From Desulfobacter vibrioformis DSM 8776 (GTDB lineage: Bacteria; Desulfobacterota; Desulfobacteria; Desulfobacterales; Desulfobacteraceae), in the NCBI RefSeq assembly GCF_000745975.1, contig NZ_JQKJ01000027.1, positions 1 to 49,960 of the forward strand: a stretch of DNA of 49,960 bases, in the 5' to 3' direction. The translations under genes and the position numbers were made by a program. Shown here in pieces: positions 36,844 through 45,347 of the stretch; positions within the stretch are counted from its first letter, which is position 1; each line of letters begins with the position of its first letter. A model generated the notes under the pieces. That model did not search any database and was not told where the DNA came from. It was given only the letters and a program-made list of their open reading frames with translations.

Positions 36844-38232
36844 ATGGAGTCGTTCTTAAAAGAAGTTAAATTACATATTAAAGAATCAGTTCCGGACCAT
36901 TGTTATCGAATGTGGATTGAACCTGTGGCCTTATCTGCCCATGATGCCGAGAGGATTGTCCTGTCAGCACCCAATGATTTTTATATCAAACGGCTCAAAG
37001 AAAACTATCTGGGCTATTTTGAAGAAGGCTTTTTGCGTTTGGGCCAAAAAGTCCGCATTGAATTTAAGGTAAACAACAAAAAAATAAGTTCAGGCTCCAA
37101 GCGGGCACAAAAAACAACCGGGGTGATGCCTGCCATCTCGACAGCCGTCAATATTCCGCCGGAATTTCATCCACAGTTGCCCGGCATGACACCGGCATTT
37201 CATTCCGGCCGCATGCTTAAAAAGAATTTTACATTTGACGATTTTGTTGTGGGGGACAACTCCAGCTTTGCATATTCGGCGTCTTTATGTCTGGCCCAGG
37301 GTAATCTTAACGGGACCGGCGTACTTTTTCTTCTGGGTAAAACCGGTCTGGGTAAAAGCCATCTGTCCCAGGCCGTGGGCCACCATATGATGGCCCACGA
37401 CCGGACCCAGCGGGTTCTTTATGTCACGGCCGAAGACTTTACCAATGAAATGATCTATTCCTTGAGAAATAACAGTATTGACCAGTTCAAGGAAAAATAC
37501 CGTATTAAATGTGATGTGCTGATCCTGGAAGATGTCCATTTTCTGACCGGCAAGACCGCCACCCAGAAAGAGCTTGCCATGACCCTGGACTATCTGATTG
37601 ATGCGGATAAGAAAATTATTTTTTCAGGCAACGAACGGCCTGATGAGATCCCTAAATTAAATGAAAGTCTGAAATCCAGGCTGAATATGGGGATCGTCAC
37701 GGAGATCAAGACACCTGATTTTGGAACCCGGGTTAAGATTTTAAATAAGAAATCCAAGGTCATACAATGTCTTTTGCCCACGCCCGTGACTGAATATATT
37801 GCCCAGGAAGCGCGTGATGATGTCCGCCAGCTTGAAAGTGCGCTTATCAGCGTTGTTACCCGGGGCCGGCTGATGAACCGGAAAATTGATGTTGAGCTTG
37901 CCAGGAGTGTGCTTGAAAAAATGACTGGGACGCGCAAACGCATCACCATTGATCTGATCAAAAAACTGGTCTGTGAAGCGTTTGATGTTTCCGAACAGGA
38001 GCTTGTGTCTAAATCCAGGAAACACCGCATTGTCAAACCCCGCCAGGTGGCGATTTTTCTATCAAAGCAGTATACGGACCAGCCCATAAAGGCAATTGGT
38101 GCCAGTTTTAAGCGTTACCATGCTACGGCCATCTATTCGGTCAATGAGGTTGAAAAGGAAATGAAACAAAAAGGTCAACGTTACGAGCAGATTAAGTATC
38201 TGTCCGACAAGCTTGAATCCGGCAGCTTTTAA
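36844..38232 (+). CDS. dnaA: Chromosomal replication initiator protein DnaA
   Basis: A 462-residue AAA+ initiator. Domain I at the N-terminus (MESFLKEVKLHIKESV, MWIEPV) justifies the start at 36844 rather than the longer frame at 36796. Walker A LGKTGLGKSHL is at 164-174, Walker B CDVLILEDVHF is normal, and the sensor region SRLNMGIVTEI is typical. Domain IV, the DNA-binding part, has RQVAIFLSKQYTD followed by SFKRYHATAIYSVNEV, where most bacteria have GGRDHTTV. The HTT of the recognition loop is therefore HAT and the preceding residues differ. dnaN does not follow; the next gene is a small Cys-rich protein on the other strand. Confidence 0.93.
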   Translation: MESFLKEVKLHIKESVPDHCYRMWIEPVALSAHDAERIVLSAPNDFYIKRLKENYLGYFEEGFLRLGQKVRIEFKVNNKKISSGSKRAQKTTGVMPAISTAVNIPPEFHPQLPGMTPAFHSGRMLKKNFTFDDFVVGDNSSFAYSASLCLAQGNLNGTGVLFLLGKTGLGKSHLSQAVGHHMMAHDRTQRVLYVTAEDFTNEMIYSLRNNSIDQFKEKYRIKCDVLILEDVHFLTGKTATQKELAMTLDYLIDADKKIIFSGNERPDEIPKLNESLKSRLNMGIVTEIKTPDFGTRVKILNKKSKVIQCLLPTPVTEYIAQEARDDVRQLESALISVVTRGRLMNRKIDVELARSVLEKMTGTRKRITIDLIKKLVCEAFDVSEQELVSKSRKHRIVKPRQVAIFLSKQYTDQPIKAIGASFKRYHATAIYSVNEVEKEMKQKGQRYEQIKYLSDKLESGSF

Positions 38233-38258
38233 ATGACGCTTTCTGGGAACATAAAGAA

Positions 38259-38477
38259 TCAGTTGGGTTTTATGGCATAATCATTGTAAATTAAAAGTTT
38301 TTCCAGAATATCAATTTTGGGGTGCCGGGTCTGCATAATGCAGCATTTTATGGATATTGCGCAATAATCGAAACAGAGTCGGCAGTTTTTATCAAATTCC
38401 CCAAAGCACTCCGGAATATCCATTGAGTCTTCTTTGATCATCTCTTCTTCAAATAGCCGGTCCAATTGTATTTTCAT
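38259..38477 (-). CDS. Small Cys-rich protein
   Basis: A 72-residue cytosolic protein. Six cysteines are grouped at about 25-45 in the pattern C-x8-C-x2-C-x3-C-x6-CC (from PECFGEFDKNCRLCF through CAISIKCCI). Clustered cysteines suggest binding of zinc or an iron-sulfur cluster, or a role in redox sensing. I recall similar short proteins in sulfate reducers with no assigned function. The ATG at 38477 is used; the only upstream in-frame start is TTG 38489. It converges on dnaA (26-bp gap) and lies downstream of hflX without overlap. Confidence 0.7.
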   Translation of the reverse strand: MKIQLDRLFEEEMIKEDSMDIPECFGEFDKNCRLCFDYCAISIKCCIMQTRHPKIDILEKLLIYNDYAIKPN

Positions 38478-38581
38478 ATGAAATTCCAAGGCAATTGATT
38501 TTTATATTAAAAATATAAAAAATAAATAAAGTATGTGTCGCTTTTTTTCAACCATGTTTTACTAAAAATTAATCCTGGGCC

Positions 38582-40198
38582 TTACACCATGGCTTCAAGT
38601 TTTTCAACCAGCGGGGCAAGACTTGCCTTATCACATGCTGAAATCAGAATCCCCTGGTTTAAAAGCCAGGGTGAATCAAAATTGTTCAAATCAGCCTGGT
38701 CCATTTTATTGAACACATACAGGGTGGGAATTTTATGCAGGTTCAAGGATTTCAGCAACTGGTCCACAGTCTCTTTTTGCTGCATGTACCTGGGGTTTGA
38801 AATGTCAATGACATGAAGAATGACATCTGCCTGCTCAAGTTCCTCCAAGGTGGCGTGAAAGGCTTCTAAGAGTTCCTTGGGCAGGTTCTGGATAAATCCC
38901 ACGGTATCTGTGATGATAACTTCCTTGTCCCGGGGGAACCGCAGCCTTCGAGACGAAGGATCCAGGGTGGCAAACAGCCGGTTTGCGGCGATAATGCTGC
39001 TCTGGGTCAGGGTATTGAGCAATGTTGACTTGCCGGCATTGGTATACCCCACAATGGAGATGACCGGCAGGTCCCTCCTTTTTCGCCGTGCTTTCTGCTG
39101 TTTGCGCTGCTTGCGGATTTTCTCGATCTCTTTTTTCAGCCGGGTGATACGCTCCCGGGCACGACGCCGGTTGACCTCCAGCTTGGTTTCCCCGGGGCCC
39201 CTGCCGCCAATTCCGCCTGTCAGCCTGGACATGGCCGTATTTTTCGTGACCAGGCGGGGCAGCATATATTCAAGCTGGGCCAGTTCCACCTGGTATTTGC
39301 CTTCACTGGATTTGGCTTGTTTGGCAAAAATATCCAGTATCAGCTGGGTGCGGTCAATGACCTTCATCTCCACAAAATCGGTGATGGAACGTATCTGGGA
39401 GGGACTGAGTTCCCGGTCAAAGACAAGCAATGTGGCATAATTCTGGATGGCCTTGATGATCAGTTCAGATAATTTGCCTTTGCCCACCACAAATTTGGGG
39501 TCAATGTTTTTTCTCTGCTGGATGGCCGTGCCCACCACATTGATGTGGCTTGTCTTGCACAATTCCTTGAGCTCATCCATTGATATATGGGCAGAACTGA
39601 TATTTTGCGTTTCCGCATTGATCAAAAATGCATTTTCCCGGCCGGTTTCCGGGCTGTGCCGGCGGTTGTGCCGGGAAAGTTCGGATTCAAGTTCCAGAAT
39701 TTGAGCCTGGCAGTCTGTATCCAGATCGTCAAGGGATGTACCGGGCAGGATCCTGTAAGGATCTGCTTCAGGGTCAGGCAGAATATGCGCGGAGTACACA
39801 GGGCCAGGTGTTCCGTCAGCATTCAGGCAGATGGCAGTGATATAATCCAGGCGCAGAAGGGCAAGGTCGGTGAGATCATCCCGTGTCAATGCCTCGTGGG
39901 ACAGATGCGTATGAATGCAGCGCAGCCCCTTAAGGCGGCCCGGTCCGGGCCGAAAATCCGGTGTTACCGGAATAACAATCCGGTGGGGTTCTCCTGCAAT
40001 GACACAGATCACTTTTCCGTTGCGGTCCAGAAGAAGGCCGATCTGGCGGCGGATATCCCGGCTGATGGCAACCATTTCCATGGCGGCTTGAAGGGAAAGG
40101 ATATATTCCGGCGGCGATTTGAGATTGTAAAGATTTTCGATCCGGTTGATCTGGGCTTTGTTTAACCCGTCAAGGGTGCCGTAGACGATGCGTTTCAT
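38582..40198 (-). CDS. hflX: Ribosome-associated GTPase HflX
   Basis: A 538-residue GTPase that binds the 50S subunit and helps split stalled or stressed ribosomes. It starts with about 180 extra residues that are only weakly conserved (SPPEYILSLQAAMEMVAI, the LSRHNRR region), then the HflX N-terminal domain (HINVVGTAIQQRKN, DPKFVVGKGKLSEL), a glycine-rich segment GGIGGRGPGETKLEVNRR, a basic coiled-coil linker, and the GTPase domain: G1 GYTNAGKST (about 384-392), G3 DTVGF, G4 NKMDQ. The C-terminal region is short. Its start overlaps the dnaB stop by four bases (ATGA). Confidence 0.95.
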   Translation of the reverse strand: MKRIVYGTLDGLNKAQINRIENLYNLKSPPEYILSLQAAMEMVAISRDIRRQIGLLLDRNGKVICVIAGEPHRIVIPVTPDFRPGPGRLKGLRCIHTHLSHEALTRDDLTDLALLRLDYITAICLNADGTPGPVYSAHILPDPEADPYRILPGTSLDDLDTDCQAQILELESELSRHNRRHSPETGRENAFLINAETQNISSAHISMDELKELCKTSHINVVGTAIQQRKNIDPKFVVGKGKLSELIIKAIQNYATLLVFDRELSPSQIRSITDFVEMKVIDRTQLILDIFAKQAKSSEGKYQVELAQLEYMLPRLVTKNTAMSRLTGGIGGRGPGETKLEVNRRRARERITRLKKEIEKIRKQRKQQKARRKRRDLPVISIVGYTNAGKSTLLNTLTQSSIIAANRLFATLDPSSRRLRFPRDKEVIITDTVGFIQNLPKELLEAFHATLEELEQADVILHVIDISNPRYMQQKETVDQLLKSLNLHKIPTLYVFNKMDQADLNNFDSPWLLNQGILISACDKASLAPLVEKLEAMV

Positions 40199-41574
40199 TT
40201 AAATCCCTGGTAGGCCTCGGGGGCCAGTTCCTCAAACCGGGTGTACTGGCCGTTGAACACCATGTGTGCAGTACCGATACTGCCGTTTCTATTTTTGGCA
40301 ACAATGATTTCTGCTGTTCCTTTTTTGGGATTGTCCGGCTCTTTATTATAAACCTCGTCCCGGTAAATAAAGGAAATAATATCCGCATCCTGCTCAATGG
40401 CGCCTGATTCGCGTAAATCAGACATCATGGGCCGTTTGTCCGAACGCTGTTCAAGGGCGCGGTTAAGCTGGGATAACGCGAGAACCGGGATCCTGAGCTC
40501 CTTGGCAAGGGATTTCAGTGCCCTGGATATCTCGGCAATTTCAAGATCCCTCCGGTCGGAACGGATGGATGATTTCATTAACTGCAGGTAATCAATGACC
40601 ACTAATCCAATATCTTTATTAATCTGGAACAGTTTCCTGGCCTTGGCCCGAAGGTCCATGACCGATATGGCCGGGGTATCATCAATGAAAATGGGCATCT
40701 CATTGAGAACGCCCGCAGCATCCGTGAAATTCTGCCAGTCTTCGGGACTGAATACCCCGCTGCGCAAGCGGTTGGCATCCACCCGGGCCTCGGATGTCAA
40801 CAGCCGCATGGATAATTGTTCCTTGGACATTTCAAGGGAAAATACAGCCACGGGTTTGCGGTAGTGAAACGCCACATTTCTGGCGATGTTCAGGGCAAAG
40901 GCGGTTTTTCCCATGGAGGGGCGGGCCGCCAGAATGATAAGGTCCGAACGCTGCAGTCCGGATGTAATTCTGTCAAGCCTTGGATACCCGGTTGACAGCC
41001 CTGCAAGTCCGCCTTCCTTGCCCTGCAGGTCTTCTAACTGGTCAATGTTCAGATTGATGAGTTCCGAAAGGGGCTTAAAAGAACCGCCGGACTGACGGTC
41101 GGCAATTTTCAGGACGGCTGCCTGGGATGCATCAAGTATGTCTTTATAATCACCCCTGTCCTCAAGACAGCGCTCAATGGTCTCAGAACAGGCATTAATA
41201 AGCTGCCGCAACGTGGATTTTTCACGGATGATCCTGGCATAATGCACGGCATTGACGGCCACCGGTGCTGCATCGGAAATGGCCGCAAGAAAAGCAGGCC
41301 CGCCAACCCCTTCTAATTCATTTTTTTCATTCAGGTGATTGGCAACTGTGACAAGATCAGCAGGTTCCTCTTTTCCGGAAAGTTCTGTGATGGCCCTGAA
41401 GATCTTTTTGTGCGCACCTTTGTAAAAATCATCGGGTTTGAGGATTTCAATAATGTCAAACAGGCTGTCATTATTAATAAAAATGGCGGACAGAAGCGAG
41501 GCTTCTGCATCTGTATCATGGGGGGGGGTGCGATTGAGCAGGTGATCTGAATTAACGGTTTCTTTTTTTGCCAT
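40195..41574 (-). CDS. dnaB: Replicative DNA helicase DnaB
   Basis: A 459-residue hexameric 5'-3' helicase of the replisome. The N-terminal domain (DTDAEASLLSAIFINNDSL) and linker lead to a RecA-like domain with Walker A AARPSMGKTAFALN (about 218-231), Walker B IGLVVIDYLQLM, the DnaB-specific LSQLNRALEQRSDKRP loop with the Arg finger region, and ADIISFIYRDEVYN. Length is normal and there is no intein. It follows rplI by 60 bases and is coupled to hflX. The order rpsF-rpsR-(DUF2232)-rplI-dnaB is conserved in many bacteria. Confidence 0.97.
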   Translation of the reverse strand: MAKKETVNSDHLLNRTPPHDTDAEASLLSAIFINNDSLFDIIEILKPDDFYKGAHKKIFRAITELSGKEEPADLVTVANHLNEKNELEGVGGPAFLAAISDAAPVAVNAVHYARIIREKSTLRQLINACSETIERCLEDRGDYKDILDASQAAVLKIADRQSGGSFKPLSELINLNIDQLEDLQGKEGGLAGLSTGYPRLDRITSGLQRSDLIILAARPSMGKTAFALNIARNVAFHYRKPVAVFSLEMSKEQLSMRLLTSEARVDANRLRSGVFSPEDWQNFTDAAGVLNEMPIFIDDTPAISVMDLRAKARKLFQINKDIGLVVIDYLQLMKSSIRSDRRDLEIAEISRALKSLAKELRIPVLALSQLNRALEQRSDKRPMMSDLRESGAIEQDADIISFIYRDEVYNKEPDNPKKGTAEIIVAKNRNGSIGTAHMVFNGQYTRFEELAPEAYQGFK

Positions 41575-41634
41575 TATGGGCCTTTAAAAAAATACCTGCA
41601 GACCCAAAGAACATTAGATCTGCAGGCATCGGAA

Positions 41635-42093
41635 CTATTTTTCCTGTTTTTCTTCGGCAACAACCGTCACTGTGATTTCCGGTTCCACATCCTTATATAA
41701 ACGGATGGGTACCTTGTATTCACCGGTTTCCTTGATGGGTTCTGCAAGCAGAATGCACCGGCGCTCAACGTCAATATTCTGTGCGTCCAGGGCTTCCTTG
41801 ATGTCATGGCTGGTTACAGACCCGTAAAGATAAATTTCTTCACGGACCTTGGCCTTGATTTTGATAGCAACTTCTTTGACTTTTGCTGCCATCTCTTCGG
41901 CAATCTTTCTTTCTTTGGCAATCTGAAGTTCAAGTTTCGCGCGGGCCTGTTCCATCACCTTGCGGTTGGCAGGGGTGGCAAGAACCGCTTTACCCTGGGG
42001 CAGCAGATAATTGCGTCCATAGCCTTCTGCCACCTTGCACTCAGTACCTGCTATACCCAAAGTGTCGATGGTTTCCTTTAATATTACTTTCAT
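41635..42093 (-). CDS. rplI: 50S ribosomal protein L9
   Basis: A 152-residue ribosomal protein. The N-terminal rRNA-binding domain is typical (MKVILKETIDTLGIAG, VAEGYGRNYLLPQGKA), followed by the long connecting helix (KVMEQARAKLELQIAKERKI) and the C-terminal domain with YGSVTSHDIKEAL. The ATG at 42093 sits seven bases after GGAGG; the upstream extension of the frame has no family similarity. Slightly longer tail than E. coli L9. Confidence 0.97.
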   Translation of the reverse strand: MKVILKETIDTLGIAGTECKVAEGYGRNYLLPQGKAVLATPANRKVMEQARAKLELQIAKERKIAEEMAAKVKEVAIKIKAKVREEIYLYGSVTSHDIKEALDAQNIDVERRCILLAEPIKETGEYKVPIRLYKDVEPEITVTVVAEEKQEK

Positions 42094-42139
42094 TGTAAAC
42101 CTCCAATCCGGCCGCTGTTTTTTACGGTCCGGCATAGTT

Positions 42140-43072
42140 TTATTTTCGTGATGCAGAAAGTTTCCTGAAATCAATCCAGTTGTCAAAAAAACCAAGACCA
42201 ATGACAAGGATTAAAACGTACACCTGTACGGCAATCAGAAAATAACAAAATCCTTTCAGAGCCATGGGTGTGTTTTTTTGCTGGAAAAAAAAGGAGACAA
42301 CTGCAATTCCTTGAAAAAAATAGACAAGCATTAAAACGATCAGGCAGTTGATGCCAACGATTTTCACAGGTCCCAGGGGAATCATCAGTGCCGTTGCACA
42401 GCCGATAACTGCCCAGACCAGCATTTCCGGTGCTTTATAAAGATTCAGGTGTTCAATGCTTTTGATCATGATACCCTTGCGCGTTAACAGTTTCCTGATA
42501 AGCAGGATATTCATCCACAGGGTCGTCATAAACGAGACCATGAACATGGCCGGCATGACAATCATCATGGATGATATCAGTTTTTGGGTCATGTCCGGAT
42601 CCATTCCGATCTCAGGAGAGAGCTGCTTGGCAATACTCAAAGACTGATTCATGTAATCCGTCATTATGACGGATAGTGTGCGTCCCTGGCTGATGGTGTA
42701 GACCATAAGCGCTGCAATGATAACGCCTGCAGCCATTAAAGTGGTCAGTCCCATGGTTTTTTGAATACTTATATGCCGTTCAAGGCATTCTCCTAAAACC
42801 ATACCGGTTGCCAGGAGCAGTCCAAAGTAAAGTGTGTCAAACGCGACGCCTTTGGTCATGAGTACGAGTATAAAAAAGCTTACCGCTGCAATCAGAAGAC
42901 CGCTGTTTCTGCCAAGTTTAAGGCGGTAAAAAAGAACCGGCAGGGGTAGAAACAGTAGAACAAATACACCAAGAAGGGGAAATGCAAACACCACTCCATA
43001 AATCAACAGACAGAAAATAATGCCTGTCAACGTTTCCCTGATGAAAATCGGGTGTGTGATGGATAACGGCAT
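42140..43072 (-). CDS. DUF2232 (YybS-like) integral membrane protein
   Basis: A 310-residue membrane protein with about eight hydrophobic helices (for example GIIFCLLIYGVVFAFPLLGV, TTLMAAGVIIAALMVYT, MIVMPAMFMVSFMTTLWM, VYVLILVIGLGFFDNW). The position between rpsR and rplI, and the size, match the DUF2232/YybS family, which occupies this place in many bacterial genomes. In Bacillus it is linked to cell envelope or sporulation but the biochemical role is unknown. A SAM- or ribosome-related function is not suggested by any motif. Spacing to neighbours of 31 and 46 bases supports one operon. Confidence 0.85.
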   Translation of the reverse strand: MPLSITHPIFIRETLTGIIFCLLIYGVVFAFPLLGVFVLLFLPLPVLFYRLKLGRNSGLLIAAVSFFILVLMTKGVAFDTLYFGLLLATGMVLGECLERHISIQKTMGLTTLMAAGVIIAALMVYTISQGRTLSVIMTDYMNQSLSIAKQLSPEIGMDPDMTQKLISSMMIVMPAMFMVSFMTTLWMNILLIRKLLTRKGIMIKSIEHLNLYKAPEMLVWAVIGCATALMIPLGPVKIVGINCLIVLMLVYFFQGIAVVSFFFQQKNTPMALKGFCYFLIAVQVYVLILVIGLGFFDNWIDFRKLSASRK

Positions 43073-43103
43073 ATGCCAAAAACCTGTGAAAACCTGTTTT
43101 GTT

Positions 43104-43361
43104 TTAATTTAAGGGGCGACCCACAAACGGCAGAAGTGCAATCTGCCGGGCCTGCTTGATGGCCACAGTCAGCTTGCGCTGGTGTTTGGCACAGGTTCCG
43201 GTGATACGGCGGGGAATGATTTTGCCCCGTTCAGTAATGAACTGCTTGAGTGCTTTGGGATTTTTATAGTCGAGTTCCATGGTGCTGTCCACGCAGAACC
43301 TGCAAATTTTCCGGCGCTGATAGAATCTGTTTTTGCCGCCGCCTCTTTGACCTTTATACAT
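43104..43361 (-). CDS. rpsR: 30S ribosomal protein S18
   Basis: An 85-residue protein of the small subunit platform, binding S6. It keeps the cysteines ICRFC near residues 20-24 and GTCAKHQ near 56-61, making it the zinc-binding (C+) form. The typical core [21 protein letters not shown] and LLPFV are intact. It follows rpsF by 23 bases. Confidence 0.97.
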   Translation of the reverse strand: MYKGQRGGGKNRFYQRRKICRFCVDSTMELDYKNPKALKQFITERGKIIPRRITGTCAKHQRKLTVAIKQARQIALLPFVGRPLN

Positions 43362-43384
43362 ACTTGATCTCCTTTGTGCTTGAA

Positions 43385-43870
43385 TTATTCCTTGGATTCT
43401 TCGGCAGGTTCAGATGTCTCTTCGGATTCGGGCTGTTGCGCATCATCCTGGTCATCTGCATTATTTTCATCCGTATCGGTTTTTTCTTCCGCGTCATCTT
43501 CTTCCTCGGGTGCGGTTTCTGCCGCTTCCTTGGCTGCTTTTTGAACCTCTTCAGCTTCTTGTTTAAGAGATTCTTCGGTGACGTTTTCCGTAATAAGGAT
43601 GGTCATGAATTTCATGATAAGATCGCTTAAGCGAAAATTTCTTTCAAGCTCTGTGACAAGCGCTCCGGTTCCGCCGTAAGTCAGGCAGACATAATGCCCG
43701 CGCAGTTTCTTTTTGATCTCATAGGACAGTTTCTTTACGCCCCAGTCATCAAAGTTCAGAATAATACCATTTTCCCTGCCAATGATATTTCTAACTCTTT
43801 CGAACAGCTCTTCACGGGCCTGGTCTGACAGGTCAGGATCAGAAATAAATACGGTTTCGTACTTCCTCAT
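43385..43870 (-). CDS. rpsF: 30S ribosomal protein S6 with long acidic tail
   Basis: A 161-residue S6. Residues 1-98 are the normal RNA-binding domain ([48 protein letters not shown]). Residues 99-161 are an extra tail of nearly pure Glu, Asp, Gln, Ala and Pro, far more acidic and longer than the short glutamate run modified by RimK in E. coli. The tail is probably disordered. GGAGG lies five to six bases before the ATG. First gene of the rpsF-rpsR-DUF2232-rplI-dnaB-hflX operon. Confidence 0.96.
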   Translation of the reverse strand: MRKYETVFISDPDLSDQAREELFERVRNIIGRENGIILNFDDWGVKKLSYEIKKKLRGHYVCLTYGGTGALVTELERNFRLSDLIMKFMTILITENVTEESLKQEAEEVQKAAKEAAETAPEEEDDAEEKTDTDENNADDQDDAQQPESEETSEPAEESKE

Positions 43871-43906
43871 TTTTCCTCCTTGTGGATATAAAGCCCCGGA
43901 TCAACC

Positions 43907-43968
43907 TTATTGTATAACCCGGAGCAAGGATAAAATAATTATGCTTATTGTCCAGCCTAGGACAATAA
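43907..43968 (-). promoter_or_regulatory. rpsF leader: Leader structure upstream of rpsF, possible S6:S18 autoregulatory element
   Basis: A perfect 9-bp inverted repeat, TTATTGTCC (43945-43953) with GGACAATAA (43960-43968), forms a hairpin with a six-base loop about 75 bases before the rpsF start. TTATTGT recurs at 43907-43913, so the leader can form two alternative pairings. Between them a CCGGG stretch occurs twice (near 43894-43898 and 43918-43922). Many bacterial rpsF leaders bind the S6:S18 complex through a CCG-bearing hairpin; whether this is that element is an inference. Confidence 0.4.
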
Positions 43969-44195
43969 AACCATTCTCTATATCATTTCAGATGTATGCG
44001 GTCAAGATAAACAGCGGTTCGAAATTTGATGGAAACTTTAAAACATTATGCTTCAATTCCAGATATTTCATGCGGTTAACGCTTTGGCCGCAGGCAAATC
44101 AGGACGTTTTTTCCCTTGCCTTTTATCGGTTGATTGGGATAGTTTTATCAGCTTAAAATCTGTTCAATAAAAAACAATGAAACAGGAACCAACAG

Positions 44196-45344
44196 ATGAC
44201 CCACCCCGTATATATTAATGATTTGTCCGTTTTTTTACCCAACCAGCCGGTCTTGAACAGTCAAATTGAAGATGTCCTTGGCCGGATCAACGAGATTCCC
44301 TCCCTGAGCAAGGGAAAAATGCTGGCCAATAATAAAATTGAGAAACGGTATTATGCCATTGACCCATTGACTGGAAAATTTACCCATAATAATGCCCAGC
44401 TCACGGCCCAGGCGGTTCGGAAGCTGTGTCCCTATCCCGGATTTACACCCGGTGACATCCGTGTTTTGTGCTGCGGCACCACAAGCCCGGACGTGATCAT
44501 GCCCGGGCATGGCATGATGGTGGCCGGAGAACTTGCGGTGCCTCCCTGTGAAGTGGTTTCAACCTCGGGCATATGCCTGAGCGGAATGACCGCGTTAAAA
44601 TATGTGCAGATGTCTGTGGCAAGCGGTGCGTCCGAAAATGGTGTCTGTACCGGTTCGGAACTATCCTCATCTTTCATGCGGGCTGATTTTTTCAACCTGG
44701 CAGTGGATCCTGATGCAGATATTTCCAATGCCCCGATCCTTGCGTTCAATGCCGACTTTCTTCGCTGGATGCTTTCCGACGGTGCCGGTGCCGCGTTTGT
44801 TTCCAATACGCCGAATCCCCGGGGTATTTCGTTAAAAATTGAATGGATCGACATGATCTCCTATGCCGGGGAACTTGCCACCTGCATGTATGCCGGGGGC
44901 AAGCAGAATAAAGACGGTTCCATTTCCGGGTGGCGGGAGGCTGATTCCTGCAAAGATGCCGTGAATGAAAATCTGCTTGCCGTTAAACAGGATACCCGGC
45001 TGCTGGGCCGCCACATTGTTCAAACCATGGGACAAGCCCTGGGGCAAATTGCCGCAAAACGGCAGTTAACACCCGAAGATGTGGACTGGTATCTGCCCCA
45101 CTATTCATCACACTATTTCAGGGATAAATTTTACCAGGCCATGAAGGAGACCGGGTTTGAGGTGCCCTATGATAAATGGTTTACCAACCTGTCCTATACG
45201 GGAAACGTAGGCTCAGCATCCATTTACATCATCATGGAAGAACTGTTTAAATCAGGAACGTTGAAAAAAGGGGAAAAACTGCTCTGCTTTATCCCTGAAA
45301 GCGGACGGTTCTCCCATTGTTTCATGCTGCTGGCCGTGGTGTAG
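44196..45344 (+). CDS. 3-oxoacyl-ACP synthase III (KAS III)-like condensing enzyme
   Basis: A 382-residue thiolase-fold protein of the FabH/KAS III type. The active-site Cys127 is in STSGICLSGM, the His is in LPHYSSHYF and the Asn in NLSYTGNVGSAS, so the Cys-His-Asn triad is complete. The substrate-entry residues differ from FabH: the Leu-rich GGGS and NTP regions are replaced and the usual FabH C-terminal WGF is absent. It is 50 residues longer than FabH (about 330). Similar proteins act in ketosynthase steps of secondary lipids. Start at 44196, with AGGAA 11-12 bases upstream. Only three bases separate it from the MASE3 gene. Confidence 0.85.
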   Translation: MTHPVYINDLSVFLPNQPVLNSQIEDVLGRINEIPSLSKGKMLANNKIEKRYYAIDPLTGKFTHNNAQLTAQAVRKLCPYPGFTPGDIRVLCCGTTSPDVIMPGHGMMVAGELAVPPCEVVSTSGICLSGMTALKYVQMSVASGASENGVCTGSELSSSFMRADFFNLAVDPDADISNAPILAFNADFLRWMLSDGAGAAFVSNTPNPRGISLKIEWIDMISYAGELATCMYAGGKQNKDGSISGWREADSCKDAVNENLLAVKQDTRLLGRHIVQTMGQALGQIAAKRQLTPEDVDWYLPHYSSHYFRDKFYQAMKETGFEVPYDKWFTNLSYTGNVGSASIYIIMEELFKSGTLKKGEKLLCFIPESGRFSHCFMLLAVV

Positions 45345-45347
45345 AAG

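Noticed and set aside
38877-39440. 187-residue plus-strand frame inside hflX
   Set aside because: Antisense shadow of the HflX GTPase, no family motif and no ribosome site.
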